A program made the translations under genes and the position numbers. The notes beneath the pieces are model-generated. The model was not told the origin of the DNA, searched no databases, and saw only the letters and a list, made by a program, of their open reading frames with translations. Below, one piece after another: positions 27,655 to 38,398 of a DNA stretch of 64,000 nucleotides; position 1 is the first letter of the stretch; every line of letters starts with the position of its first letter. The stretch lies in the NCBI GenBank assembly GCA_016865015.1, contig CP018226.1, positions 1,829,001 through 1,893,000 on the forward strand. The letters are read 5' to 3'. Source of the stretch: Rhizobiales bacterium IMCC20636. GTDB taxonomy: Bacteria > Pseudomonadota > Alphaproteobacteria > Rhizobiales > GCA-2746425.

Positions 27655-29931
27655 CTATCTCCTGCCACCACGCTTGGGCGCCGTACCAGGCTTCTTGCGA
27701 CGAGTTTTCTGTTTTCGGCCGGGTCGTTGGCTTGCCGATGTACCTGATTTAGTACCTTCGGACAGCATTTCAAACCGAAGCGCTCCTGCAACGGGTGCCG
27801 CTTCGACCAGTTTTACCTCAACCGAGTCGCCAATACGATAGCGTTCACGGCTCTTTTCGCCAATCAGGGCATGCTGTGCTTCATCGAAAAAGAAATAATC
27901 GGAGCCCAGTTTTGAAATGGGAATAAAGCCGTCTGCACCGGTTTCATTCAATTTGACGAAAAGCCCAACCTTGGTAACGCCGGATATGCTGCCCTGGAAA
28001 CGGGCGCCGATCTGATCAGACAGATGGGCTGCAATCAGTCGGTCAACCGTATCGCGTTCAGCCAGCATGGCCCGGCGCTCGGCAGCGGAGATCTGTGTTG
28101 CGATTTCTTCCAGCCGGGTTTCGAAGCCTGGCTGCAGCCCGCCTTCGCCAAGACCCAAAGCGCTGACCAGGGCGCGATGTACAATCAGATCCGCATAGCG
28201 CCGGATAGGCGAGGTGAAATGGGCGTAGCGCCGTAAATTCAAACCAAAATGACCGAGATTGGCAGGGCTGTAGGCGGCCTGGCTTTGCGAGCGCAGGACA
28301 ACCTGATTGACGACCGTTTCATGCTCCGTTTCAGCAACGCGGGCCAGAATGTCGTTGAAATGATGAGGCCTGATATTGCCGTCTTTGCTCAAATTGATCT
28401 CAAGCGAACGCAAGAACTCCCTGAGTGTCTCCAGCTTTTCCAGTGATGGCGCTTCATGGACGCGATACATCAATGGGGACTTTTTCTCTTCCAGACTTTC
28501 AGCAGCCGCAACATTGGCCTGAATCATGAATTCTTCGATGAGCTTGTGCGCAGTCAATCGTTCGGGAACCAGAACCCGGTCCACAGTGCCGTCTTCTTTC
28601 AGCAGAATTTTACGTTCCGGCAAATTCAGGTCCAGCGGCGCGCGACTGTCACGACCTTTCAGAACCGTGTTGTAAGCGTTCCAGAGCGGATGCAGGATGG
28701 TTTCGACAATGGGAGCCGTCTTGTCATCAGTTTGCCCGTCTACAGCGCTCTGAGCCTGCTGATAGGAGAGGCGAGCGGCCGAGCGCATCATGATCCGATA
28801 AAAACTGTGGGTTTTCTTGTGGCCGCTGGCGTCAAATGTCATTTTGACGGCCAGGGCAGGCCGCTCGACACCTTCGCGCAGGGAGCACAAATCGTTTGAA
28901 ATCCGCTCCGGCAACATGGGCACAACCCGGTCCGGGAAATAGACCGAATTGCCGCGCAGCAATGCTTCCTCATCAAGTGCCGTGTCAGGGCGCACATACC
29001 AGGACACATCCGCAATTGCGACAGTTACGATAAAACCATCTGCATTGGCGGGGTCCGGGTCGGATTCGGCAAACACCGCATCATCATGATCCTTGGCATC
29101 TGCCGGATCGATGGTGATCAGCGGCACTTCGCGCCAGTCTTCACGCCCCTTCAAAGGCGCAGCCTTCGCAGCTTCTGCTTCGGCCAGCACACGTTCCGGG
29201 AAAATGTGCGGAATGTTATGGGCGTGCAGCGCAATCGCACTGACCGCTTTCTCATTGGTCATGTCGCCAATGACATCGAGAATGCGGGCAACTGGCAAAC
29301 CATAGCGCGCCGGTTTGTCGATGCGCACGGAGATCAGATCGCCTTTTTTGGCCTTGGCAGCGTCATCTGCGTGGACAGGCACTTCCCTCTGCTTCTTGTC
29401 GATCGGGATCAGGCGTGCATTGCCTTCGCCGTCAAAACCCAGAATGCCAAGGGTTGGCCCGCGTTCCTTTTCCAGAACGCGGATAACTTTGCCGATGTGG
29501 GTCGGCTGGCCTGCAGACGCGTTTTCTTCGGGTGTCAGCTTGGTCAATACACGATCACCGACGCCAGGCGCAGGACCTCTGTCGCGGGAACTGCGATTTA
29601 TCAGGACCAGTGGAGAGGGGCCGTCTTCGGCTTCATCCCAACTTGTGGGCTTTGCCAGCAATTCGCCATCCGCATCACGACCAAAAATATGCAGCACCGT
29701 AACAGACGGAACTTCGCCCGGGCGGCTCAGTTTCTTGCGACGGCGCACCAGCGAGCCATCTTCGGCCATTTCTGCAAGAAGGCGTTTCAGACCAATGCGG
29801 CTTGCGCCCTTGATGTTGAATGCCTTGGCGATTTCACGTTTGCCGGAGCGGCCAGGATTTTCGGCAACAAAGCGCAGCACATCATCCTTGCTCGGCAGGT
29901 GATCGAAGTCTGAGCTACTCTTTTTTGCCAA
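27655..29931 (-). CDS. rnr: Ribonuclease R
   Basis: A 758-aa 3'-5' exoribonuclease of the RNB family. Order: N-terminal helix-turn-helix (about 1-70), cold-shock OB domains, RNB catalytic domain with TIDPADAKDHDDAVFA (the metal-binding Asp residues), HFTSPIRRYADLIVHRAL, an S1 RNA-binding domain (about 640-720) and a basic C-terminal tail rich in Lys and Arg. It degrades structured RNA and takes part in trans-translation-linked decay. It lies three bases after topA. Confidence 0.96.
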   Translation of the reverse strand: MAKKSSSDFDHLPSKDDVLRFVAENPGRSGKREIAKAFNIKGASRIGLKRLLAEMAEDGSLVRRRKKLSRPGEVPSVTVLHIFGRDADGELLAKPTSWDEAEDGPSPLVLINRSSRDRGPAPGVGDRVLTKLTPEENASAGQPTHIGKVIRVLEKERGPTLGILGFDGEGNARLIPIDKKQREVPVHADDAAKAKKGDLISVRIDKPARYGLPVARILDVIGDMTNEKAVSAIALHAHNIPHIFPERVLAEAEAAKAAPLKGREDWREVPLITIDPADAKDHDDAVFAESDPDPANADGFIVTVAIADVSWYVRPDTALDEEALLRGNSVYFPDRVVPMLPERISNDLCSLREGVERPALAVKMTFDASGHKKTHSFYRIMMRSAARLSYQQAQSAVDGQTDDKTAPIVETILHPLWNAYNTVLKGRDSRAPLDLNLPERKILLKEDGTVDRVLVPERLTAHKLIEEFMIQANVAAAESLEEKKSPLMYRVHEAPSLEKLETLREFLRSLEINLSKDGNIRPHHFNDILARVAETEHETVVNQVVLRSQSQAAYSPANLGHFGLNLRRYAHFTSPIRRYADLIVHRALVSALGLGEGGLQPGFETRLEEIATQISAAERRAMLAERDTVDRLIAAHLSDQIGARFQGSISGVTKVGLFVKLNETGADGFIPISKLGSDYFFFDEAQHALIGEKSRERYRIGDSVEVKLVEAAPVAGALRFEMLSEGTKSGTSASQRPGRKQKTRRKKPGTAPKRGGRR

Positions 29932-29934
29932 TGA

Positions 29935-32565
29935 TCATTCTTCCTTGGGGGCTGGTTTTTTCTTGGGTGCAGCCTTCTTTTTTGCCGCTGGTTTTTTCGC
30001 GGCTGGCTTTTTAGCTGCAGGCTTCTTGGCAGCAGGTTTTTTCTTAGCCGCCGGCTTCTTTTTGCCTTTGGCTGCGCGCTCATTCACCAGTTCAATGGCT
30101 TCTTCCAGCGTGACGGCTTCCGGTTCCTTGCCCTTCGGCAAAGTCGCATTGACCTTGCCCCATTTGGCATAGGGGCCATAGCGACCGTCATGGACTGTGA
30201 TCTTGCCACCATCCGGGTGTTCACCCAACTCTTTCAAGGCAGCAGCGGCCCCACGTCGTCCGGGACCCTTGGCTGCCTTATCTGCAATCGCAGCAACAGC
30301 GCGGTTGATGCCAACTGAGAACACTTCGTCTTCGCTTTCCAGATTGGCATATGCGCCATCATGCAACACGAAGGGACCATAGCGGCCAATACCGGCCACA
30401 ATTGGTTTGCCGGTTTCCGGGTGGTCGCCGACAGGGCGTGGCAGAGATAGCAACGCCAGTCCCTTTTCCAGATCCATGGCCTGCAATGACCAGGTTTTCG
30501 GCAGGCTTGCGCGTTTGGGTTTGGCTTCTTCGCCCAATTGTACATAGGGGCCAAAGCGTCCGGTGCGGGCTGTGATCATCAGCCCGGTTTCGGGGTCTTC
30601 GCCAAGCTCGATGATGGCGTTTTCGGCTTCGCCATCATTTTTTCCTGCCTGACCCAATTGTTTGGTGAAACGGCATTCAGGATAATTGGAACAGCCGATG
30701 AAGGCACCAAATTTTCCAACTTTCAGGCTGATACGGCCATCATCGCAAGTCGGGCATTTGCGCGGGTCTGAACCATCTTCCTTCGCCGGGAAAATATGTG
30801 GCCCCAGCAATTCGTTGAGCGCATCCAGAACCTGCGTGATGCGCAATTCCTTGATTTCGTCCACACTGGTTGAAAACTGACCCCAAAAATCATTCAGGAC
30901 CTGACGCCAGTCCAGCTTCCCATCCGACACACGGTCAAGCTGTTCTTCCAGCTGGGCTGTGAAATCATATTCCACATAGCGTTTGAAGAAGCCTTCCAGG
31001 AACGCTGTGACAATGCGGCCCTTATCGTGGGGAACCAGACGTTTTTGATCCATCTCCACATAGTCGCGTTCTCGCAACACGGCGAGTGTCGAAGCGTAGG
31101 TAGATGGGCGTCCAATGCCCAGCTCTTCCATCTTGCGAATGAGCGTGGCTTCCGTGTAGCGGGGGGGAGGCTCAGTGAAATGTTGACTGGCAGCAATGCT
31201 GTCCCGTGTCAGGTCCTCACCGACCTTGACCGCTGGCAAACGGCCTTCAGCTTCCTCGTCTTCATCGTCACGGCCTTCCTGATAGAGCTTCAGGAAACCA
31301 TCAAACCGCATCACAGTGCCGGTGGCGCGCACGGTTGCGCTTTTGCCGGATCCATTTGCCATGATATCGACCGTTGTGCGTTCCATCTCCGCAGACAGCA
31401 TCTGGCTGGCCATGGTGCGCTTCCATATCAGCTCGTAAAGCCGTGCCTGATCGGTTTCCAGCCGTTTTGCGAGTTCTGCCGGGTGACGGGCCAAAGAGGT
31501 CGGGCGGACCGCCTCATGCGCTTCCTGTGCGTTTTTGGCCTTGGTGAAATATTTGCGTGGAACTTCCGGCAAATACTCTTTGCCGAATTCTGAGCCGATT
31601 TGTGTTCTGACCTCGGCAACCGCCTCTGGTGCCATGTCCACACCGTCGGTTCGCATATAGGTGATGAGACCGGTGGTCTCGCCGCCAATATCCACGCCTT
31701 CATAGAGCCGCTGCGCCACTTGCATGGTGCGCGAGGCTGAAAAGCCGAGTTTTCTGGACGCATCCTGCTGCAGTGTTGACGTTGTAAAGGGAGGCTGCGG
31801 ATTGCGCTTGTGCGGTTTTGCCTCAACACTGGCTATTGTGAAGCTTGCCGTTTCGAGCATCGCTTTGATGGTGTTGGCTTCATCACCACTGTCAATCGTC
31901 AGGCGCTGAATTTTCTTGCCTTCATATTCGACAAGTCGCGCCTTCAGATCTTCGCGAAAACTGGTTTTCAGCGCAGCTTGAATGGACCAGTATTCCTGCG
32001 GCTTGAAAACCTCAATTTCCATTTCCCGTTCGCAGACGAGACGCAGGGCAACAGATTGCACGCGGCCCGCGGATCGCGCCCCCGGCAGTTTGCGCCACAG
32101 CACCGGTGACAGGGTGAATCCAACCAGATAATCCAGTGCGCGGCGCGCCAGATAGGCTTCGACAAGATCGGCATCAATCTCGCGCGGATTTTTCATCGCT
32201 TCCAGAATCGCGCTTTTGGTAATGGCATTGAACACCACACGCTGAACCGGCTTGTCCTTGAGGACTTTCTTGTCGCGCAGAATCTGCAGCACATGCCAGG
32301 ATATGGCTTCGCCTTCGCGATCCGGATCGGTTGCGAGTATCAGACGGTCTGCGGTTTTCACTGCTGCCGTTATTTCGCTGATCCGTTTTTTGGCCTTCGC
32401 GTCAATTTCCCAACTCATCGCAAAATCTTCGTCAGGACGCACTGACCCATCCTTTGCAGGTAGATCGCGGACATGGCCGTAGGAGGCCAATACCTGATAG
32501 TTTGAGCCGAGATATTTATTGATGGTCTTCGCCTTTGCGGGCGATTCAACGATGACCAGATCCAT
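29935..32565 (-). CDS. topA: DNA topoisomerase I
   Basis: An 876-aa type IA topoisomerase. The Toprim domain holds VIVESPAKAKT and TDPDREGEAISWH; the active-site tyrosine is Tyr303 in GLITYMRTDG. One zinc-ribbon motif is visible (KCPTCDDG with GCSNYPEC), followed by further topo C-terminal repeats (GRFGPYVQLG, GRYGPFVLHD, GRYGPYAKWG) and a low-complexity tail of AAKKP units. It relaxes negative supercoils. The lysine-rich tail is common in alphaproteobacterial TopA. Confidence 0.97.
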   Translation of the reverse strand: MDLVIVESPAKAKTINKYLGSNYQVLASYGHVRDLPAKDGSVRPDEDFAMSWEIDAKAKKRISEITAAVKTADRLILATDPDREGEAISWHVLQILRDKKVLKDKPVQRVVFNAITKSAILEAMKNPREIDADLVEAYLARRALDYLVGFTLSPVLWRKLPGARSAGRVQSVALRLVCEREMEIEVFKPQEYWSIQAALKTSFREDLKARLVEYEGKKIQRLTIDSGDEANTIKAMLETASFTIASVEAKPHKRNPQPPFTTSTLQQDASRKLGFSASRTMQVAQRLYEGVDIGGETTGLITYMRTDGVDMAPEAVAEVRTQIGSEFGKEYLPEVPRKYFTKAKNAQEAHEAVRPTSLARHPAELAKRLETDQARLYELIWKRTMASQMLSAEMERTTVDIMANGSGKSATVRATGTVMRFDGFLKLYQEGRDDEDEEAEGRLPAVKVGEDLTRDSIAASQHFTEPPPRYTEATLIRKMEELGIGRPSTYASTLAVLRERDYVEMDQKRLVPHDKGRIVTAFLEGFFKRYVEYDFTAQLEEQLDRVSDGKLDWRQVLNDFWGQFSTSVDEIKELRITQVLDALNELLGPHIFPAKEDGSDPRKCPTCDDGRISLKVGKFGAFIGCSNYPECRFTKQLGQAGKNDGEAENAIIELGEDPETGLMITARTGRFGPYVQLGEEAKPKRASLPKTWSLQAMDLEKGLALLSLPRPVGDHPETGKPIVAGIGRYGPFVLHDGAYANLESEDEVFSVGINRAVAAIADKAAKGPGRRGAAAALKELGEHPDGGKITVHDGRYGPYAKWGKVNATLPKGKEPEAVTLEEAIELVNERAAKGKKKPAAKKKPAAKKPAAKKPAAKKPAAKKKAAPKKKPAPKEE

Positions 32566-32779
32566 GAAGGTGCCTGTCTGTTACGCAAAATTTTTGAGGG
32601 CAGACCAAGGATAAGGCCCGCCATTTGATCGATTGTCCGCATGTCACATGGTCGGAAGAAACCGATTGGTCAAGCCCCAACTGACATTACGGCAGACAAA
32701 GATTGGTTCCAGATTGGACGAGATCGCGTTGCCACCACTGGTGGAATGCAATCATTTTGAATGTGTTTTGCTGTTCCAT

Positions 32780-33919
32780 TCAATCGATCAGGGACACTTT
32801 GTTTCCCGGATGTCTGGCCAGGCGTCCGGCAAGGTCCAATTCAAGCAGGACAAGATAGACCGCACCGCTGGTGATGCCGGTTACACGGATCAACTCGTCG
32901 GTTTCAACGGGTGCCATTCCCAAAGCATCCAGAATCAGACTGCGATCTGTGTCCGATGGATCGTGGACGTTTTCAGATGGGCTTTCCTGCAGGCCGGTGC
33001 CTGTTGGCATTGGCTGGTCGGTGCCGTGCAGGGGACGCAATGCATCCAGGACATCCTTGGCTTCGGTCACCAGTGTGGCTCCTTGCTTGATAAGCCGGTT
33101 CGGCCCGGCAGCTCTTGGGTCGAGCGGTGAGCCGGGCACTGCAAAGACCTCACGGTTCTGTTTCAGGGCAAGGTTGGCGGTGATCAGCGAGCCAGAGCGT
33201 TTCACTGCCTCCACGATGATGGTCCCCAGAGACAGGCCGGACACAATGCGGTTGCGGCGCGGAAAATCCTGCGCGCGTGCTGTCCAACCCAGTGGCTTTT
33301 CACTGAGAAGGCAGCCTGTTGCCGTGATTTGTTCTGAAAGTGATTCATGTTCAGGTGGGTAGATGCGGTCCAGTCCGCCTGCCAGCACGGCCACTGTTCC
33401 GGTCTCCAGTGCTGCTTCATGTGCAACGCCATCAATGCCACGGGCAAGGCCTGAGGCAATGCAATAGCCAGCCTGACCCAGATCACGTGCCAGCTTGACC
33501 GTCATTTTACGCCCAATGACAGAGCAATTGCGCGCGCCAACAATGGCAATCATCGGTTTTTCGAGTGCGGACAACTGGCCTTTTACAAGAATCACCGGCG
33601 GCGCGTCGTCGATGGCACGCAGCCATGTCGGGTAACCGGGCTCGCCCATGGCGATCAATGTGATGCCGAGTTGTGCAGCCTGTTCGAGTTCCGCTTCAAT
33701 GTCCTTGAGGTCTGCAATGCGGATGCGTTTGGCTGCGCCACCGCGTTTTGCCAAAGCGGGCAGGGCGTCGATCGCCTGTTCGGCGCTGCCAAAATGATTG
33801 ATGAGATCGCGAAATGTGGATGGGCCAATTTGTTCGCTGCGAATAAGGCGCAACCAGTGAAAGCGCTGCTGGTCGGTCAGTGCAACTTCCGACCCGTAAG
33901 GGTCGTCGAACAGGCTCAC
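32780..33919 (-). CDS. dprA: DNA processing protein DprA
   Basis: A 379-aa DprA/Smf protein. It has an N-terminal SAM-like helical part, the Rossmann-like core with [41 protein letters not shown] and VVEA-type strands, and a C-terminal winged helix (about 310-379). It loads RecA on incoming single-stranded DNA during transformation, although many non-competent bacteria keep it. The start overlaps the stop of plsY by ATGA (33916-33919). Confidence 0.95.
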   Translation of the reverse strand: MSLFDDPYGSEVALTDQQRFHWLRLIRSEQIGPSTFRDLINHFGSAEQAIDALPALAKRGGAAKRIRIADLKDIEAELEQAAQLGITLIAMGEPGYPTWLRAIDDAPPVILVKGQLSALEKPMIAIVGARNCSVIGRKMTVKLARDLGQAGYCIASGLARGIDGVAHEAALETGTVAVLAGGLDRIYPPEHESLSEQITATGCLLSEKPLGWTARAQDFPRRNRIVSGLSLGTIIVEAVKRSGSLITANLALKQNREVFAVPGSPLDPRAAGPNRLIKQGATLVTEAKDVLDALRPLHGTDQPMPTGTGLQESPSENVHDPSDTDRSLILDALGMAPVETDELIRVTGITSGAVYLVLLELDLAGRLARHPGNKVSLID

Positions 33920-34545
33920 TTCTTGTCGGTGGCCTTGGCGCCACTAATCCGGCTTTCTGTTCCTTTCAGCAATCGCCCGATATTCTGGTGATGCTTGATC
34001 CACAATATAAGGGTCAGCAGCGCATAGAGTTCGACAAATTGCCAACGCCCCATCAGTGCGGTGAAAAGGATCACCAATATGGAGCTGACGAGCGCAGCGA
34101 GTGAAGAGTAGCGCGTTACAAAGGCTAAAATCAGCCAGGACGCAGCGAAGACCAGGGCTGAGGGCCAATACAGGCCAAGTGTGATGCCAATGAAGGTCGC
34201 AACGCCTTTGCCACCCTTGAATTTCAGCCAGACCGGGAAAAGATGGCCCATAAATGCGCCAAGCCCTGCCAGAACGGCTGCATCGACTCCAAATCGATAG
34301 GCGATCAGAACAGCGATTGTTCCTTTCAGCCCATCGCCCAGCACGGTCATTGCCGCCAGCTTCTTGCTGCCTGTGCGCAAGACATTGGTGGCGCCGATAT
34401 TGCCCGAGCCGATTTTTCTGACATCGCCAAGCCCGGCAAACCGGGTCAGGAGATAGCCGAAGGGTATGCTGCCCAGCAGATAGCCAAAGGCGAGTGCGGC
34501 CACAAAGTATGGCCAGGACAAGGCCCAGTTGATTGGATCAGGCAT
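33916..34545 (-). CDS. plsY: Glycerol-3-phosphate acyltransferase PlsY
   Basis: A 209-aa membrane protein with about five segments and the three PlsY motifs: [23 protein letters not shown] and [18 protein letters not shown]. It transfers acyl groups from acyl-phosphate to glycerol-3-phosphate at the inner membrane, the first step of phospholipid synthesis. It is translationally coupled to dprA. Confidence 0.96.
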   Translation of the reverse strand: MPDPINWALSWPYFVAALAFGYLLGSIPFGYLLTRFAGLGDVRKIGSGNIGATNVLRTGSKKLAAMTVLGDGLKGTIAVLIAYRFGVDAAVLAGLGAFMGHLFPVWLKFKGGKGVATFIGITLGLYWPSALVFAASWLILAFVTRYSSLAALVSSILVILFTALMGRWQFVELYALLTLILWIKHHQNIGRLLKGTESRISGAKATDKK

Positions 34546-34748
34546 AATGATACTTACCAGTACATGTTATCATGCGGTAATCATGCCCGTAATAATGCCG
34601 ATGGGGCAAGTGACAGATTTATGGTGTTGAAACGCCTGTCTATGAAACCTGCAATAAATCGAGCCTATCGACCATTGCACCACTTGTTTCAGGCTGCGGC
34701 TTCCTTTAACTGAAACCAACGAAAAAATGATGCAGGCGAGCACTTAAA

Positions 34749-36230
34749 ATGAGTTTGATCGACACACGCACACCCGACCCGAAAAAATTCATCCCCGGCG
34801 CGACCGGTGATTGGGAGGTTGTTCTTGGACTGGAGGTCCATGCGCAAGTTCTATCAAATTCAAAACTGTTTTCCGGCGCAGCCGCTGCCTTTGGTGGTGA
34901 GCAGAATGATCATGTGAGCTTTGTGGACGCGGCCATGCCCGGCATGCTGCCTGTGATCAATGAAGAATGTGTGCGTCAGGCCGTGCGAACCGGCCTTGGC
35001 CTGAAGGCACAGATCAACAAGCGTTCCGTATTTGCGCGCAAGAATTACTTCTATCCCGATCTGCCGCAGGGCTATCAGATTTCGCAATTCGATCAGCCGA
35101 TTGTCGGCGAGGGGATCATCCATCTGGATATGCCCGATGGCCCGGTCGAAATCGGGGTCGAGCGGCTGCATCTGGAGCAGGATGCGGGCAAGAGCTTGCA
35201 TGATCAGCATCCATCGATGAGCTATGTGGATCTCAACCGGTCCGGTGTCGCGTTGATGGAGATTGTCTCCAAGCCTGATTTGCGGTCTTCCGATGAAGCC
35301 AAAGCCTATATTGCCAAATTGCGCTCTATCCTGCGCTATCTTGGAACCTCTGATGCGGATATGGAAAAAGGCAATCTGCGGGCAGATGTAAACGTCTCCG
35401 TCCGCCGCCCGGGTGGGGAGTTTGGCACGCGTTGCGAAATCAAGAACGTCAATTCCATCCGCTTTGCCGGACAGGCCATTGAATATGAAGCTCGTCGCCA
35501 GATCGCGATTCTGGAAGATGGTGGCAAGATCGATCAGGAAACGCGTCTTTTTGACTCGGTCAAGGGTGAAACACGCTCCATGCGCTCCAAAGAAGAAGCG
35601 CATGATTATCGCTATTTTCCGGATCCCGATCTGCTGCCTCTGGAATTTGATCAGGCCTATGTGGATGCATTGGCAGCTGATCTGCCGGAATTGCCGGATG
35701 AGAAAAAAGCCCGTTTTATCAGTGATTACGGACTGACGGTTTATGACGCCGATATTCTGGTTGTTGAACGCCAATCCTGCGATTATTTTGAAGATGTGGC
35801 CAAGGGGCGTGATGCCAAGATCGCGGCCAACTGGGTGATCAATGAATTGTTCGGCAGGCTGAACAAGGAAGGCAAGTCCATTGATGCCAGCCCGATTTCA
35901 AGCGCGCAGCTTGGCGGTATGATTGATCTGATTGGCAATGACACGATTTCCGGCAAGATTGCCAAGGACGTATTCGAAATACTCTGGACTGAAGGTGGCG
36001 ATCCGGCGGAGATTGTTGAAAGCCGCGGCATGAAACAAGTTACCGACCTCGGTGCCATCGAAGCTGAAATCGACGCCATTATCGCAGCCAATCCTGAAAA
36101 GGTTGAGCAGGCCAAGGAAAAGCCCGGACTGTTGGGCTGGTTCGTCGGACAGGTGATGAAAGCCACCGGTGGCAAGGCAAATCCGAAGGCCGTGAATGAT
36201 CTGCTGCGTCAGAAGATCGGCATAGAATAG
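34749..36230 (+). CDS. gatB: Asp/Glu-tRNA amidotransferase subunit B
   Basis: A 493-aa GatB. Signatures: [13 protein letters not shown], the [18 protein letters not shown] block, [12 protein letters not shown], and a C-terminal YqeY-like tRNA-binding domain ending near DLLRQKIG. It transfers ammonia from GatA to Glu-tRNA(Gln) or Asp-tRNA(Asn). gatA and gatC are not adjacent. The length is normal. Confidence 0.97.
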   Translation: MSLIDTRTPDPKKFIPGATGDWEVVLGLEVHAQVLSNSKLFSGAAAAFGGEQNDHVSFVDAAMPGMLPVINEECVRQAVRTGLGLKAQINKRSVFARKNYFYPDLPQGYQISQFDQPIVGEGIIHLDMPDGPVEIGVERLHLEQDAGKSLHDQHPSMSYVDLNRSGVALMEIVSKPDLRSSDEAKAYIAKLRSILRYLGTSDADMEKGNLRADVNVSVRRPGGEFGTRCEIKNVNSIRFAGQAIEYEARRQIAILEDGGKIDQETRLFDSVKGETRSMRSKEEAHDYRYFPDPDLLPLEFDQAYVDALAADLPELPDEKKARFISDYGLTVYDADILVVERQSCDYFEDVAKGRDAKIAANWVINELFGRLNKEGKSIDASPISSAQLGGMIDLIGNDTISGKIAKDVFEILWTEGGDPAEIVESRGMKQVTDLGAIEAEIDAIIAANPEKVEQAKEKPGLLGWFVGQVMKATGGKANPKAVNDLLRQKIGIE

Positions 36231-36252
36231 GTTCGGCGGGTCTGTCGAAGCA

Positions 36253-36522
36253 ATGGGTTCTACACCTCACTGGTCAAAATTGGTGGGGAACCCGTTTGCG
36301 GTTCGCGTAACTACCAAAGCCTCTTCCAACCGCATCACAGTGGAAGAGTTGGAAGATGGCTCCCGGCTCGTGCGGGTATATGTGACGACGGTCCCGGAGA
36401 ACGGCAAGGCCAATCAGGTTGTTATCAAGCTGTTGGCCAAGGAGATGGGGTTGGCCAAATCGTCACTCATGATCATCAGGGGCCAGACTGACCGGAACAA
36501 GCTGGTTCGCATCAGCGACTGA
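36253..36522 (+). CDS. DUF167 (YggU) family protein
   Basis: An 89-aa protein with the family core VRVTTKASSNRI and VPENGKANQVVIKLLAKEMGLAKSSLMIIRGQTDRNKLV. It is a small, widespread family of unknown function. It lies 22 bases after gatB on the same strand and may be read through from it. Confidence 0.88.
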   Translation: MGSTPHWSKLVGNPFAVRVTTKASSNRITVEELEDGSRLVRVYVTTVPENGKANQVVIKLLAKEMGLAKSSLMIIRGQTDRNKLVRISD

Positions 36523-36598
36523 GCCTCCATTCCACACATAATTTCCATTTGTCAGTTCTGCGGCTTGCAAAAATGTTGCGGTGCGGTATCAATTTCAT

Positions 36599-38398
36599 AT
36601 GGAAAACTTTACTTACGCCACACCGGCACCTTCAGTTGGCTCGTCCAAGCACTTTCCAAAACGTTTGAGAGAGGGGCTGCAGCAATTGTTGCGAGCGATC
36701 TATCCCGAGCATGATCAACAGGATTTATTGGATCAGGCATTAATCGCATTCTGGCCGGATGGAAACCTGCCCAGGCAGCGATCCAGAATGGCCGCCAATA
36801 CGCTGTGGAGCGAGAAGGACAGCTATGTCATCACCTATGGCAATACATTCATTGATGGCGAGCACAAGCCGCTCGATCTGCTGCATGATTTTCTTGAAAG
36901 CCGGTTGAAGGACAGTGTTACTGGAGTTCACATTCTGCCCTATTTTCCGTTCACTTCGGATGACGGATTTGCCATTACGGATTATTACTCGGTCAACAGC
37001 GTGCTGGGCGCGTGGGAAGATATTGAGCGGATTTCCCAAAACTTCCGGTTCATGTCTGATCTGGTCATCAATCACTGTTCCAGCCAGAGCGGTCTTTTCC
37101 ATGAATATCTGCTCGGCCATGAGCCATATGATAAATTCTTCTTTGAAGCCTCGCCAGATGATGATCTGACCGCTGTTGTCAGGCCGCGAGCCCACCCTTT
37201 GCTGAGGCAGGTGGAGACAGCCAACGGGCCCAAACATGTCTGGTGTACATTCAGTCATGATCAGGTCGACTTCGATTTTCGCAATCCGCAGGTGCTGTTC
37301 GAGTTTTTGCGGATTCTCCGATTTCATATCTCGAAAGGTGTGAAAACCCTGCGGCTGGATGCCATTGCCTTCCTGTGGAAGGAAGTCGGGACGTCCTCCA
37401 TTCACTTGCAGCAGACCCATGAAGTCGTGCGGTTGATGCGACTGCTGGCAGATTACAATGAAAGCTCGCTGATCCTGATCACCGAAACCAATGTTCCGAA
37501 TTTCGAGAATCTGAGCTATTTCGGCAATCGCAATGAAGCGCATGTTGTCTATAATTTTTCATTGCCGCCGTTGCTGCTGCACGCGCTGCTGAACGGCACC
37601 TCCAGACATCTGAGCGCCTGGCAGATGACCATGCCGCCCGCGCAGTTGGGGTGTACCTATTTCAACTTCACAGCTTCTCATGACGGAATCGGTGTGCGCC
37701 CTGCGGAAGGTCTGCTGGATGACGATGATATTGACGGCATGATTGAAACCGTGAAACGGTTTGGCGGCCTTGTCAGCATGCGTCAGACAGCTGATCGGGG
37801 TCCGCGCCCCTATGAAATCAACATTGCGCTGTATGATGCGCTCCAAGGCACTGTCAAAGGCGAAGATCAGTGGAATTTCGAACGGTTCCTGTGCAGTCAG
37901 ACCATCGCGATGGGCCTTGAGGGCATTCCGGGATTTTACATTCATTCACTGCTTGCCACGTCGAACGATCATGAAGGTGTTGAAAAAGCTGGCCATAATC
38001 GCGCCATCAACCGACATCGCTGGCATTACCCTGATCTGCTGGCCGCACTGGATGATGAAACCAGCATTCATGCGCGCGTTTTCACCGCGATGAAACGGCT
38101 GATTGATATCCGTTCAAAACAGCCCGCGTTTCACCCCAATGCGACCCAGTTCACATTGCAGCTTGGTGATGGTGTGTTCGGGTTTTGGCGACAGAGTCTG
38201 GATCGCTCCCAAAGCATCTTTGCCGTTCATAATTTGACGGATGAAATGATTTCCATACCAGCCATGTCTCTCAACCTGATTGGTGGCGAGGACTGGTCGG
38301 ATCTGTTGTCAGGAGATGCCATTCAGGCGTTCGGGGATGCAATTGAATTTGCACCCTATCAATGCCGTTGGATTACAAATCGGCCGACAAGAAGATGA
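36599..38398 (+). CDS. GH13 sugar phosphorylase, glucosylglycerate/sucrose phosphorylase type
   Basis: A 599-aa GH13 enzyme of subfamily 18 type. Catalytic residues are visible: nucleophile Asp in TLRLDAIAFLWKE, acid/base Glu in LITETNVPN, and the stabilising Asp in TASHDGIGVRP. FLVINHCS and HILPYFPFTSDDGFAITDYYSVN mark the sucrose-phosphorylase-like clade. Because the next two genes look like a glucosyl-phosphoglycerate phosphatase and synthase, glucosylglycerate phosphorylase is a better guess than sucrose phosphorylase; this is context inference. ATG 36599 is preferred over GTG 36581. Confidence 0.88.
   Translation: MENFTYATPAPSVGSSKHFPKRLREGLQQLLRAIYPEHDQQDLLDQALIAFWPDGNLPRQRSRMAANTLWSEKDSYVITYGNTFIDGEHKPLDLLHDFLESRLKDSVTGVHILPYFPFTSDDGFAITDYYSVNSVLGAWEDIERISQNFRFMSDLVINHCSSQSGLFHEYLLGHEPYDKFFFEASPDDDLTAVVRPRAHPLLRQVETANGPKHVWCTFSHDQVDFDFRNPQVLFEFLRILRFHISKGVKTLRLDAIAFLWKEVGTSSIHLQQTHEVVRLMRLLADYNESSLILITETNVPNFENLSYFGNRNEAHVVYNFSLPPLLLHALLNGTSRHLSAWQMTMPPAQLGCTYFNFTASHDGIGVRPAEGLLDDDDIDGMIETVKRFGGLVSMRQTADRGPRPYEINIALYDALQGTVKGEDQWNFERFLCSQTIAMGLEGIPGFYIHSLLATSNDHEGVEKAGHNRAINRHRWHYPDLLAALDDETSIHARVFTAMKRLIDIRSKQPAFHPNATQFTLQLGDGVFGFWRQSLDRSQSIFAVHNLTDEMISIPAMSLNLIGGEDWSDLLSGDAIQAFGDAIEFAPYQCRWITNRPTRR

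Noticed and set aside
29960-30060. Possible tandem repeat or minisatellite
   Set aside because: It is the low-complexity AAKKP-type C-terminal tail of topA, coding in frame and common in this protein.
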